Shown piece after piece: positions 26,759-35,435 of a stretch of 64,000 nt of DNA (its first letter is position 1; each line of letters starts with the position of its first letter). The position numbers and the translations under genes were made by a program. The DNA is taken from contig NZ_AJXU01000001.1 of assembly GCF_000264315.1 (NCBI RefSeq), positions 1 through 64,000 of the forward strand, written 5' to 3'. Source of the DNA: Rhodanobacter fulvus Jip2. GTDB taxonomy: Bacteria > Pseudomonadota > Gammaproteobacteria > Xanthomonadales > Rhodanobacteraceae. Below the pieces are notes generated by a model. That model had not been told where the DNA came from. It did not search any database and was given only the letters and a program-made list of their open reading frames with translations.

Positions 26759-27184
26759 TTATTTATTGATGACTGGTGCCGCAATGCGCACTTCGCGGCA
26801 TACGCCGAAGTTCGCTTCGTTGTGGTCGCTGGTGGTCAGCGCCAGTTTCACGACGTAGGTTTCGCGATCGAGCAGCGGCAGGCTGACCGGGCCCGCATGC
26901 GTTATCGGACCGATCAATGTGCCGTTCAAATAGAGATGGATGTGCCCCGTACCCGGCACCGCGGCGCCGCCGTATTGTTTCGGGGCGAACTGGATGTTTG
27001 TTTGCGGGGTCAGGAGCCACGCGTTCGCGTTGCGAGTCAGCCTGGCGTCGAGCCAGTAGCCGCCGGCTTCCGCCCGGCCGTCCTGTGCGCAAGCCGCCGA
27101 TCCGTGAGGTTCGTTTGCCGCAACGCCGGGTGCCAGGCCCAGGCTCATCAGAATGGCCGCGGCCGTAAACGTCTTGAATGCCAT
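26759..27184 (-). CDS. small exported protein of unknown function
   Basis: The 141-residue product begins with a signal peptide (MAFKTFTAAAILMSLGLAPGVAA). The mature domain is beta-rich with GTGHIHLYLNGTLIGP, SLPLLDRETYVVKLALTT and the closing NFGVCREVRIAAP. Two cysteines (SAACAQ and GVCREV) may form a disulfide. The His-rich strand pattern recalls small DUF4399-like or copper-binding barrels, but I cannot assign it. It lies 57 bases upstream of the DUF1080 gene on the same strand and may share its transcript. Confidence 0.6.
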   Translation of the reverse strand: MAFKTFTAAAILMSLGLAPGVAANEPHGSAACAQDGRAEAGGYWLDARLTRNANAWLLTPQTNIQFAPKQYGGAAVPGTGHIHLYLNGTLIGPITHAGPVSLPLLDRETYVVKLALTTSDHNEANFGVCREVRIAAPVINK

Positions 27185-27305
27185 TTTTCCCCCCTCATTC
27201 CAAGGCGAAAGGAAAGAATATACGAGGTGGGTGGTGGTGTCGCCCATGATGGCTGCATGGCGAGCCGGTGGATCGTTTTGAGTGCGACGTTCGGTTGAGC
27301 GCCAC

Positions 27306-27322
27306 GAGTTCCGGTGGAACTC
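27306..27322. promoter_or_regulatory. perfect inverted repeat GAGTTCC-GGT-GGAACTC
   Basis: The 17-base inverted repeat lies in the 182-base gap between the divergent exported-protein and SDR genes. It sits 13 bases before a CATAAT (27336-27341) that could be the -10 box of the SDR gene. A repressor site is plausible; no regulator gene is adjacent. Confidence 0.45.
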
Positions 27323-27366
27323 CACGACCGTGACGCATAATCGCGGCACAAAACTGGGGGGCAAAC

Positions 27367-28197
27367 ATGCGCACTGTCGAAAGCAGGATCGTTCTGATTA
27401 CCGGGGCCGCCATGGGCATGGGCCGCCTGTACGCCGAGCGCGCGGTGGCCGAGCGCGCGGCCGCGGTGGTGTTGTGGGATATGGACGCGGCGGCATTGGA
27501 GGCGACCCGCGCGGAACTCTCCGCACGTGGTGCTCGAGTGCTGGCCCAGGTGATCGATGTGTCGTCGGCGCAGGCAGTCGCCGAGGCGGCGCTGCGGGTG
27601 CAGGCCGAGGTCGGCACGCCGGATGTCGTGATCAACAACGCGGGCGTGGTGCGTGGCAAACCGTTTTGGGAGCACGATCCGCTCACCGACACCGAGTTCG
27701 TCATCCGCGTCAACGTGCTGGGGCCGATGCATGTCACCCGTGCCTTTCTGCCGGCGATGATCGCCGCCGGCAACGAGGCGCGAATATTGAACGTGGCCTC
27801 GGCCTCCGGGTTGCTCTCCGTACCGCGGATGACCGTGTACACCGGCTCGAAATGGGCACTGATCGGCTGGAGCGATTCGCTGCGGCTGGAGCTGAAACGC
27901 GCGGGCCACGGCCACGTGCGAGTCACCACGCTGATCCCCGGCTACATCAAGACCGGCATGTTCGCCGGTGCCCGCGCCCCGTTGATGACGCCGCTGCTGG
28001 AACCGGCGCATGTGGTGGACAGGGCCTGGGCTGCGATGAAGGCCGGCAGGCCGCGGCTGATGATGCCGTGGACGGTGGCGCTGAGCGGTGCCCTGCGCGG
28101 GTTGCTGCCGTTGCCGCTATGGGACTGGCTGGCGGGCCGCGTATTCAAGGTGTACTCGTCGATGGACGCATTCACCGGGCGCAAGCCGGGCAGTTGA
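27367..28197 (+). CDS. SDR family oxidoreductase
   Basis: The 276-residue protein has the SDR motifs TGAAMGMG (cofactor binding), NNAGVV, and the catalytic YTGSK. The C-terminal part has a hydrophobic stretch (VALSGALRGLLPLPLWDWLAG), as in the SDR proteins that act on lipids or retinol-like substrates near membranes. GGGGGG precedes the ATG. An acidic residue after strand 2 (LWDMD) favours NAD(H). The substrate is unknown. Confidence 0.9.
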   Translation: MRTVESRIVLITGAAMGMGRLYAERAVAERAAAVVLWDMDAAALEATRAELSARGARVLAQVIDVSSAQAVAEAALRVQAEVGTPDVVINNAGVVRGKPFWEHDPLTDTEFVIRVNVLGPMHVTRAFLPAMIAAGNEARILNVASASGLLSVPRMTVYTGSKWALIGWSDSLRLELKRAGHGHVRVTTLIPGYIKTGMFAGARAPLMTPLLEPAHVVDRAWAAMKAGRPRLMMPWTVALSGALRGLLPLPLWDWLAGRVFKVYSSMDAFTGRKPGS

Positions 28198-28303
28198 GCG
28201 GCAGCGGGATGAGGGGTTTGCATCGACGGTCGGGAAAGTCGGCCCCGGCCTTTGCCGTATCGGCGTATCAACCCGTCATACTTGCCTCAACCCAGGAGCA
28301 AGT

Positions 28304-28528
28304 ATGGAAACGATCCACATCGTGCAGCCCTTCGATCGGGTGAACAATGGCTTGAAACCGAGCCCGGTCCTGCAGTTCAAAACCGCGGACGAGGCTGCGC
28401 GCAGGGCAGGGCTGCTGGCCGGCAAGCATGCCGGTGTCGTCGCCTACAGCATGGACGTGGACGAAGAGAGCGGCGACTACGGCACGCCGCGGGTACTGTT
28501 CGAGTCGGGGGAGGTGCCGGAACTTTGA
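28304..28528 (+). CDS. small conserved hypothetical protein
   Basis: The 74-residue protein opens METIHIVQPFDRVNNGLKP and has an amphipathic helix TADEAARRAGLLAGKHAGVVAYSMDVDE. It has a good AGGAG site before the ATG. No signal peptide, cysteine or membrane segment is present. I recognise no domain, but the helix followed by a VAYSM strand resembles small single-domain proteins common in this family of bacteria. Confidence 0.6.
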   Translation: METIHIVQPFDRVNNGLKPSPVLQFKTADEAARRAGLLAGKHAGVVAYSMDVDEESGDYGTPRVLFESGEVPEL

Positions 28529-28612
28529 CCGGCTGAAATAAAACCGCCTTGACCGCTTGATTCCGCGCCGACGCAACGCAGCCGGCAGCTCCCGGACGGC
28601 TATCATGGCGCC

Positions 28613-28978
28613 ATGTCCAAGCTGCTCATGAACCTGCGCAACGTGCCCGATGACGAGGCCGACGACGTGCGCGCGATGCTCGACGCGCAACGGATCGCGT
28701 TCTACGAAACCCGACCCAGCATCTGGGGCATCTCGGCGGGAGGCATCTGGGTCACTGAAGACGCGGCCTTCGCGGACGCCAGGCGTGCGATGGACGACTA
28801 CCAGCAGCAGCGCGCGGCTCGTGCCCGTGCCGAATACGCCGCCGCCAAGCGTGCGGGCACCGCAGAGACGTTCATCACCTTGCTGCGCGCGGATCCGGTG
28901 CGCGTGGTGCTGAGCGTGCTGGGCATACTCTTCGCGCTGGGCCTGGTGACGCTGCCGTTCTTCCTGCTGCGCGGGTAG
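28613..28978 (+). CDS. DUF6164 family protein, intact copy
   Basis: The 121-residue protein has an N-terminal alpha-beta part (LLMNLRNVPDDEADDVRAML, then FYETRPSIWGISAGGIWV), similar to DUF2007-type signal-transduction domains. A charged helix (DDYQQQRAARARAEYAAAKR) follows, and then a C-terminal membrane helix. It is the full-length relative of the gene at 25443-25745. Function is unknown. Confidence 0.8.
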   Translation: MSKLLMNLRNVPDDEADDVRAMLDAQRIAFYETRPSIWGISAGGIWVTEDAAFADARRAMDDYQQQRAARARAEYAAAKRAGTAETFITLLRADPVRVVLSVLGILFALGLVTLPFFLLRG

Positions 28979-29108
28979 GCCCAGGCCGTTCAACGCGGCG
29001 ACGTAACCCTGCACCACGGTTACCGCTTCGCGCGGGAAGCAACGGACGATTCCCTTCGCCGCCCGAGTGAAGTGTGGCCGCAACAATCGCGCACCACATC
29101 GACACGAT

Positions 29109-29135
29109 GCAACGCGCCGTCACCAGGCGCGTTGC
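29109..29135. terminator. perfect hairpin downstream of the TonB receptor gene
   Basis: GCAACGCGCC and GGCGCGTTGC form a ten-base perfect stem with a seven-base loop, 30 bases after the receptor's stop codon. There is no T-run on either strand, so it may work as a factor-dependent terminator or an RNA-stabilising hairpin. Confidence 0.5.
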
Positions 29136-29164
29136 ACCACGGCCGAAGCCTCCGCTTCGGCGGA

Positions 29165-31975
29165 TCACATCGTGTATTTCAGACCCAGCGTGTAGAACCG
29201 GCCGACCATGCCGGTCTGCGCCCACGTCGGGTTGTAGTTGTTGCCGGCGTAGTTGCTGGGATCGAACGGCGCGTCGCGGTTGAAGGCATTCAGGATCGAG
29301 GCAGTCAGCGCGAAGTGGTCGGTGAAGTCGTAGCTGCCGGTCAGGTCGAACGTGGTGAACGAAGCGACATGGCAGCTGGGCGGGAACGGGTCGCCGTTGT
29401 CGTCCACCGAGATGCAGCCCTCGCCGTTGTCCGGCGCGGTCATCGAGATGGCACTGGTGTAGTAGAACGTGCCGGTGACGGTCGCCTTGCCGAAGTTGAA
29501 GCTGTTCGACCAGGACGCGCGATCACGCGGCGTGCCCGCACCCGAGGACAGCGCGTAGGGCCCATGCGTGCCGACGAAGCGTTGCTCGGTACCGTCCTGC
29601 AGGGTCAGGTTCCATTCGAAGATGCGGGTGGCGTTGAACTCGCTGCGCAGCTTCGCGCTATCGCCCAGATCGAAATTGCCGATCAGGTCGAAGTCGATGC
29701 CTTTGGTCTCCAGCGAGTTCTGGTTGACGTACGGCGCCATCACCACCACCGGCTTCGGCAGCAGGGTGGGATTCTGCGGATCGGGCACGTCGGGGATGAC
29801 GGCCGAATTCGCCGGCAGCGGCTGGCCGGCGAAGTACGCATCGAGCACGGCCTGCGTATCCTGCTGGCCGATCACGCCGGTCTTCTTGATGTCGTAATAG
29901 TCCAGCGACGCGCTCAGCTGATCGATCGGCTGGTAGACCAGGCCGAAGGTCCAGCTCTTCGAGCGCTCGGGCTTGATGTCCGGGTTGCCGATGGTGTCGT
30001 AGGCGAGGCCATAAGGCCGCACGTAGGCGTTGTTGCCGTGCGCCGCGGCATAGTCGTCGGGCACCGTGTAGGTGGCGAAACCCTCCGATTCGCTGGAGCC
30101 GTTCTCGGCGAAGCTCGGCGCGCGGAAGCCCTTCGACCAGGTGCCGCGAACCGCCAGCGATTCGACCGGCTTCCACTTGAATCCGATCTTCGGCGAGAAG
30201 TTGTTGCCGAAGTCGGAGTAGTGGTCGAAGCGGCCGGAGGCGTCGACTTCCAGCGATTCCAGGAACGGCGCATCCAGCTCGACGTAGGCGCCCGATACGG
30301 TGCGTTTGCCGAAGGTGTGCGCCACGCCGAGGCCCTGCGCCTGCAGGCCCGGGTTGAGGTCGGGATCCTTCTGCTCCTCGTGGCGCACGTCGACGCCGGT
30401 AGCAAAGCCGAGCGAGCCTCCAGGCAGGTCCATCAGCGCACGCGAAACATGGAAGTCGATCGACTGCAGGTCGGTGGTGGATTTCTTGTGCAGCACCGGC
30501 GCCAGTTCGGCCAGCAGTTGCGGCGAGTTCTGCGACGGGTCGATGAAGTTGTAGCTGCCGTCGTTCACCACCTGCACCAGCTTGTTGTAGTTGAGGAAGC
30601 CGTAGTTGTCGACGGTGAGCTCGTTGTGGTTGAACACCAGCGCGCTGTCGTAGTTCCACTCGCCCATGGTGCCGTGGATGCCGCCAACCAGGCGCGTGTT
30701 GTTGTTGTCCTGCTTCGCGCCGCCGCGTATGCCGCCGAACGCATAGGTGATCAGCGCCGGCTGGGCGAAGGGGTTGTTCGGATTGTCCGAGCCGTCCGGC
30801 AGGGTCGCCGGCAGCACGATCGAGCGCGTGTTGACCGGCGTGCCCGAGCGGATCTGCGGCGGGCCGCCGGCGACCTCGGTCTTGTTGCTGTACACGCTGG
30901 CGCTCACATAGGCCTCGCTGGTGTCGCCCACCTTGACGGTCAGGCGACCGTAGGCGCCGAGGCGCTTCTCTTTCGGCTGCAGGTCGATGTACTGATTGGT
31001 GAAGTTCTGCTCGCAGCCGCTGCCGAGATCGTTGGTCACCGGCGTGGTCTCCGGGCCGCAGGCGCGCAGCGGTTGCCACAGCGAACCATCCACCGCGGTG
31101 CCGGTCTGCATGCCGCCCGGTCCGTTCGGGCCGGGCACGGCCGGCCGAACCATGCCGTAGATCGAACCGGCGTTGAAACCGGGCTGGCCGTTGGTGGTGT
31201 TGCTGCCGCCGATCCGGCTGAGGTCGGTGGAGTTGTAGGGATAACCGCGGTCGTGCGCCCAGATGCGGTTGTCATCCTGCGCTTCGATGCTGCCATAGGC
31301 GTTCCAGCCATCCTTCGCCAGGTCGCCGCCACCGAACAGCAGGGTGGCGCGGCGGGTGGTGCCGCCGCCGCGCTGCGAGGTGCCGATGTCGGCCGTGGCC
31401 TGCAAGCCGTGGTAGTCGTGCTTGAGGATGATGTTGACGACGCCGGCGATCGCGTCGGCGCCGTACAGCGAGGAGGCGCCGTCCTTCAGCACGTCGATGC
31501 GTTCGATCGCGTTCACCGGGATCGTGTTGAGGTCAACGAAGGTGCGCTGGCCGTCATCGGCGAGCGGGTAATTGGCCGAGCGGCGGCCGTCGATCAGCAC
31601 CAGGGTCGAGTTCACGGTGAGGCCGCGCAGCGCGACACCGGCGGAGCCGGCGGCGAATCCCGCGGTGAACGCGGTGGGAATCGAACCGCTGTTATCCGCG
31701 GAAATCGCGCGTACCACGTCGTTGACGGTTTTCAGGCCGCTGCGCTCGATCTGTGCCGCCGTGATCACGGTGACGGGCGAAGGCGTTTCCACATCGACCC
31801 GCGGCAGCGCCGAGCCGGTGACGGTGACGGCCTGCAATTGCTGGGCTTGCTCCTGATCGGGCGGCTGCTGACCGGTGGTGTCGGGACTGGCGGGGGGCGG
31901 GGTTTGTGCCACGGCGGCGGCAACAGGCGTCAACAGCAAACCGGCCAGCGCCAAAGCGAGCTTATTCGGCTTCAT
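29165..31975 (-). CDS. TonB-dependent outer-membrane receptor
   Basis: The 936-residue protein has a Sec signal peptide (MKPNKLALALAGLLLTPVAAAVAQ). A short linker holds the TonB-box-like LQAVTVTGSALP. The plug domain spans about residues 60-180 (VTVITAAQIERSGLKTVNDVVRA, LIDGRRSANYPL, IERIDVLKDGASSLYGADAIAGVVNIIL). A 22-strand barrel follows, ending FYTLGLKYTM. The GIPTAFTAGF-type plug insert and overall size fit the TonB receptors for complex sugars or other large ligands common in Xanthomonadaceae. Neighbouring exported glycan-active proteins suggest a carbohydrate ligand. No FecR or anti-sigma signalling extension is present. Confidence 0.93.
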   Translation of the reverse strand: MKPNKLALALAGLLLTPVAAAVAQTPPPASPDTTGQQPPDQEQAQQLQAVTVTGSALPRVDVETPSPVTVITAAQIERSGLKTVNDVVRAISADNSGSIPTAFTAGFAAGSAGVALRGLTVNSTLVLIDGRRSANYPLADDGQRTFVDLNTIPVNAIERIDVLKDGASSLYGADAIAGVVNIILKHDYHGLQATADIGTSQRGGGTTRRATLLFGGGDLAKDGWNAYGSIEAQDDNRIWAHDRGYPYNSTDLSRIGGSNTTNGQPGFNAGSIYGMVRPAVPGPNGPGGMQTGTAVDGSLWQPLRACGPETTPVTNDLGSGCEQNFTNQYIDLQPKEKRLGAYGRLTVKVGDTSEAYVSASVYSNKTEVAGGPPQIRSGTPVNTRSIVLPATLPDGSDNPNNPFAQPALITYAFGGIRGGAKQDNNNTRLVGGIHGTMGEWNYDSALVFNHNELTVDNYGFLNYNKLVQVVNDGSYNFIDPSQNSPQLLAELAPVLHKKSTTDLQSIDFHVSRALMDLPGGSLGFATGVDVRHEEQKDPDLNPGLQAQGLGVAHTFGKRTVSGAYVELDAPFLESLEVDASGRFDHYSDFGNNFSPKIGFKWKPVESLAVRGTWSKGFRAPSFAENGSSESEGFATYTVPDDYAAAHGNNAYVRPYGLAYDTIGNPDIKPERSKSWTFGLVYQPIDQLSASLDYYDIKKTGVIGQQDTQAVLDAYFAGQPLPANSAVIPDVPDPQNPTLLPKPVVVMAPYVNQNSLETKGIDFDLIGNFDLGDSAKLRSEFNATRIFEWNLTLQDGTEQRFVGTHGPYALSSGAGTPRDRASWSNSFNFGKATVTGTFYYTSAISMTAPDNGEGCISVDDNGDPFPPSCHVASFTTFDLTGSYDFTDHFALTASILNAFNRDAPFDPSNYAGNNYNPTWAQTGMVGRFYTLGLKYTM

Positions 31976-32315
31976 CGACTTGTCCTCATGGTGGGGTGCA
32001 ACGCGCTCGGTGGAAGCGGCAGGGTCTGCCGTCCCCAGGCAAGCGGGGGGAGTTGCGGCCGAAGTTTTTCACCATTGCGCAACGACTTCAAGCATTCATG
32101 CTTGCGCACAAGACATCCGCATGTTTCACGCAAAATGGCACGCTACATGCTTGATTTGTCGACAGATTGTGAATTTTTATTGCGCCATGGCCATCGAGTG
32201 ATATGGACGTCTATACGTCCATATTCAACGGATGGAAATTTTCCGGCGACAGGGGGCGGCGCTGGAGGGGCGTTGGCGGAACCGGGGCGTCGCACACGCT
32301 TGCCGTCCGGGCCCG
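31976..32315. other. intergenic region upstream of the TonB receptor
   Basis: This 340-base gap is AT-richer than its surroundings around 32090-32230. It contains a small palindrome AAGCAT-TC-ATGCTT (32090-32103) and the long perfect palindrome at 32201-32224. No gene is supported. Confidence 0.5.
32201..32224. promoter_or_regulatory. perfect palindrome ATATGGACGT-CTAT-ACGTCCATAT
   Basis: Two ten-base arms match exactly around a four-base centre, in an AT-rich gap between the Tat-exported protein and the TonB receptor. There is no T-run, so it looks like an operator rather than a terminator. The half-site shape is of the GntR or LacI type, but no regulator gene is nearby. Confidence 0.55.
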
Positions 32316-33872
32316 CTAGATGTTCCTGCGCACGACCAGCGCCCCGTCCTTTTCCGTCTTCTGATGGCAGGCCCAGTTCACCGGGTGACGCACGCCCTTT
32401 ACCTCGATCTGCGCATACATCCTCAATCCTTCGAGCGTGGTTCCCCTGGGCAGGTTGAACAGGGCCTGGCGCACTTTTCCCGGTAGCGGGTAGCCAGGGT
32501 CCAGGCTTCCCTCGCTCAAGGTCTGGCCGCGTTCGCTCTTGATCGAAATGCGCAGGGCGCCCGGTACGCCGGCGACGCCATCGTTTGCCAGCCCGAGTAC
32601 GAGCCCGGGAGAGCCATCCTTTTCGAATGCCCATATCCACGAGGGGCGTACGCGGTAACCGATGCGCGTGGACAATTCGTCGATGGCGTCCGGATACCGG
32701 TCGTAGTAGCTCATCAGCCGCTCCGCCTGGATCTTGTGCCAGTTCCACAACGAGAAGTAATTCGGACCGACATCGCGGGCATGCGCGATGATGTTGTCGT
32801 TGCGGGTAACCCCTTCGGACACGCCGAGGTTTTGCGCGGTGCCGTCGGACAGCGCGTTCTCGACAAACCCTGCAACCCATGGCGGCCGGTTGCTCAGGCT
32901 TTCGATCTGCATGTTTTCGATGAAGATGGTGTCGGTGCGCAGCCAGTTGTGCGACCGGATGGTCCTGTCGACCAGCTCGGCGTTGCCCACCCGGTTGTAG
33001 TCGGGCTGCGTGTTCGTGGCCAGCGGCGTCTTGTTCCAATGCGCCGACTGCATGTCGAAAATCCGGTTGAAGGTGGCCGCGCCCGTGGCGTAGTCGGGAA
33101 AGGGATTGCGGTCTTCGAACGGCCAGGTGTGGCCTTCTCCCCAGAAGCCGTACATGTAGGTGTCCATGAACTCCACCTGGGCCGAGCCGTCATAGGCGTC
33201 CGCCAGCAGGCCGTCCATTTCCTGCAAGGCCGCCATGAACGCCGGGTGGTTGTATTGCGGGGCGTAGTGCACCTTGCCGGGCAGGTTTTTGCCCACTTCG
33301 TCGGTGGTACCCAGCTCGTAGAGGGGAACCTTGTCCAGCAGAAAGTCGGGCATGGATTGCGGCTTGATGACCGGACTCATCAACTGGATGCGAAAGCCGA
33401 TCCGCTTGCCGTATTGCCTGGCCAGATCGAAGGCGATTTTCCAGTGCTCGCAGGGGTCGAGCCTTCCCGGTCGGCTCTGCATGTCACGCCAGTCGAGGCG
33501 CACATAAAGGACATCGGTGAGCGGCAGCGCGACGAGTTTTTCGAGCGACTTTTCCAGCGATTCGTTTGGCTTGTACGCCGGCCCCGCTTCGTCGCAAAGG
33601 TACGTGGCCAGGCCCATCCCGTAATTCGGCACCCTCTTTCGGGAAGGTGTCGTTGCCATGATGACGTCCGAGCCGGGAACGACCTGCTCTGGCTTGTAGG
33701 TGGGGAAGGGCCCCTGATTCAAGCGGTCGGTGATCGCGGGGCCGCTGCCGAAGTTGTATCCATCCCAATTGTGGGCGGGAACAAACTCCTGGGCTTTGGC
33801 GAGGCTGGCCGATCCCGCCGCGGCGGCCACCGATGCCAGCAGGCTTTTCTGGATGAAGTCTCTTCGATCCAT
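32316..33872 (-). CDS. Tat-exported glycoside-hydrolase-like protein
   Basis: The 518-residue protein starts with a twin-arginine signal (MDRRDFIQKSLLASVAAAAG). The body has the alternating strand and helix pattern of a TIM barrel: DVLYVRLDWRDMQ, IAFDLARQYGKRIGFRIQLMSP, QVEFMDTYMYGFWGEGHTWPF, TDTIFIENMQIESL. A C-terminal beta domain follows (LVLGLANDGVAGVPGALRISI). The acidic residues at the strand ends (EFMD and IEN) are candidate catalytic groups, as in GH42 or DUF4832-type proteins, but I cannot name the family. It lies between a TonB receptor and a polysaccharide deacetylase on the same strand, which suggests action on imported glycans. Confidence 0.65.
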   Translation of the reverse strand: MDRRDFIQKSLLASVAAAAGSASLAKAQEFVPAHNWDGYNFGSGPAITDRLNQGPFPTYKPEQVVPGSDVIMATTPSRKRVPNYGMGLATYLCDEAGPAYKPNESLEKSLEKLVALPLTDVLYVRLDWRDMQSRPGRLDPCEHWKIAFDLARQYGKRIGFRIQLMSPVIKPQSMPDFLLDKVPLYELGTTDEVGKNLPGKVHYAPQYNHPAFMAALQEMDGLLADAYDGSAQVEFMDTYMYGFWGEGHTWPFEDRNPFPDYATGAATFNRIFDMQSAHWNKTPLATNTQPDYNRVGNAELVDRTIRSHNWLRTDTIFIENMQIESLSNRPPWVAGFVENALSDGTAQNLGVSEGVTRNDNIIAHARDVGPNYFSLWNWHKIQAERLMSYYDRYPDAIDELSTRIGYRVRPSWIWAFEKDGSPGLVLGLANDGVAGVPGALRISIKSERGQTLSEGSLDPGYPLPGKVRQALFNLPRGTTLEGLRMYAQIEVKGVRHPVNWACHQKTEKDGALVVRRNI

Positions 33873-33985
33873 GTTCGTCCCCGTACCGTGTGATGGATTC
33901 GATACTAGAGCATCCCTCGCGGCTACTTGGATGGACCGGGTGCCGCGCGACGCTGTATGCGCATCATCGGAAGAGCGGGCGGCGG

Positions 33986-34906
33986 TTAGCGGCAGAGCTT
34001 GTCCAGGTCGAGGCCGGGGCTGGGCGCGGGTGGCAAGGGCAACCCGCGTGCGGCCATCGCCGCTTCGAGCGAATCGGGTGATGACGGCAGGCTGAGGTCG
34101 AGATCGTTCTTGTAGAAGGGCGCGCTTTCGGCTTGCTCCAGCGTGACGAAATTGAAGCCGCGTTCGCGGTAGAGCGCCAACAGGCGCGGCAGCATGCGGG
34201 CGTCGAACGCGCCCACGTGCATCAGCAGGACGTAGGGAATGTCGTGGCCGTAGAGCGCTTTCGACATGGAGCGGCTGTAGACGATGGCGGCGTCGGCGGC
34301 AGCGAGGTAGCTGGTTTCCAGCCTGGCGATGGCGGCGTTGTCTTTTTTCGCGACGCAGCGCGCGTACGGCTCGTTGTAGAGGTAATCGCTGAAGCTCATG
34401 GTGACGTTGGCGATCTTGTAGCCACGCCCGGCCAGGAAGCGGCGCTCGGCCGAGCGCTTCTGCGCGGTGTCGCCCTCGGCCAGGTACGGGTAGCGCAGCC
34501 AGCGCCAATCGGCGCTACCCATGTACTTCCGCAGCATCGGCTCGTTCCTGGTCACATCCTGTTCCCAGTCCGCGAGCGGATTGGTATTGAGGTTCATGTG
34601 CGACCAGGTGTGGTTGCCCAGCGGCAATCCGGCGTCGCGCCACAGCTGCAATACGGGCGTGGAGGCCGGCTCGTTCTGCGTCTGGATGCCGTTGACGAAC
34701 CCGTACGCCGGCGGCAGCTTCGCCTGCTGCATGGCGGTAATGATTTTCTGCGCGATCGCCACCCGCGTTTCGCCAGCAGGAAGCGGCCCATGGGCGGGCA
34801 GATCATCCCAGGTGATCGCCAGTTGCTGCGCGGTGGCGGGCACAGCCGCCACCGAGGACAGCGCGACGAAGAGCACAAGGGGGAGACGTGAATGCAGGAT
34901 TTTCAA
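33986..34906 (-). CDS. exported polysaccharide deacetylase (NodB homology)
   Basis: The 306-residue protein is best started at TTG 34906 (GGAGAG eight bases upstream), which gives a clean signal peptide MKILHSRLPLVLFVALSSVAAVPATA. The NodB-like domain has ITWDDLP (the T-x-DD metal/catalytic site), GNHTWSHMNL (the H-x3-H metal ligands) and a late YVLLMHVGAFDARML segment. It should remove acetyl groups from an acetylated sugar polymer or peptidoglycan. The ATG at 35005 would bury the signal peptide and is less likely. It lies 113 bases upstream of the Tat-exported glycosidase-like gene. Confidence 0.88.
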   Translation of the reverse strand: MKILHSRLPLVLFVALSSVAAVPATAQQLAITWDDLPAHGPLPAGETRVAIAQKIITAMQQAKLPPAYGFVNGIQTQNEPASTPVLQLWRDAGLPLGNHTWSHMNLNTNPLADWEQDVTRNEPMLRKYMGSADWRWLRYPYLAEGDTAQKRSAERRFLAGRGYKIANVTMSFSDYLYNEPYARCVAKKDNAAIARLETSYLAAADAAIVYSRSMSKALYGHDIPYVLLMHVGAFDARMLPRLLALYRERGFNFVTLEQAESAPFYKNDLDLSLPSSPDSLEAAMAARGLPLPPAPSPGLDLDKLCR

Positions 34907-35039
34907 AAGGCTCTCCGGAATCGATCGGGTGTGGCGTGATGGCCAAACGACGTCGGGGTTGATGCCACTTTTCCCGGGGTCGAATGCGAACCTTGTTACC
35001 GCCATTCGCGCGAGACGTTTTTCAGCGGAAGGGCGTTGA

Positions 35040-35388
35040 AGGGGAGCTCATTGTATTCAGCCGCGCCGGGCAGGGCGCGGAGTTCTTCAGCGGTGGCGCG
35101 TCGGTCGCCACGTTCACCGGCGCTGACGTGGGTGCATCGACCGGGACGGGCAACTGCATCGGCGGCCTGCAGAACGCGCTGGGCACCTGCTACGTCAACA
35201 TCAATTTCCTGACGCAGTCGTTCGACAAGGTGGTTGCCACCAGCACCTCCTACGCCTTCGAGTTCGACAACGTTGCGTTCAGCACGGCGCCCGTCGGCGT
35301 GCCGGAGCCGGAAACCCTGGCCATGTTCGGCCTGGGTCTGCTCCTGGTGGGCTCGGCCTGCCGTTTCAAGGCGCGCAAGTCGGTCTGA
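35040..35388 (+). pseudogene. 3' fragment of a PEP-CTERM protein gene
   Basis: The frame ends with a textbook PEP-CTERM signal: GVPEPETLAMFGLGLLLVGSA followed by CRFKARKSV (VPEP motif, hydrophobic helix, basic end). Before it is a short beta-rich stretch (AFEFDNVAF). No signal peptide or N-terminal domain exists upstream, because the frame runs into the promoter side of the deacetylase gene. It is therefore the tail of a gene whose 5' part was lost. A strong terminator follows the stop codon. Confidence 0.65.
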
Positions 35389-35410
35389 AGCGCTCCGGCG
35401 CGAGATGAAG

Positions 35411-35435
35411 AACGCCCCGATGACGGGGCGTTTTT
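35411..35435 (+). terminator. intrinsic terminator after the PEP-CTERM fragment
   Basis: AACGCCCC-GATGAC-GGGGCG followed by TTTTT is a classical intrinsic terminator, about 20 bases after the stop codon. Confidence 0.85.

Noticed and set aside
29072-32458. Very long open frame on the plus strand opposite the TonB receptor
   Set aside because: It is antisense to a receptor with clear domains, has low-complexity composition, and arises from codon bias in GC-rich DNA.
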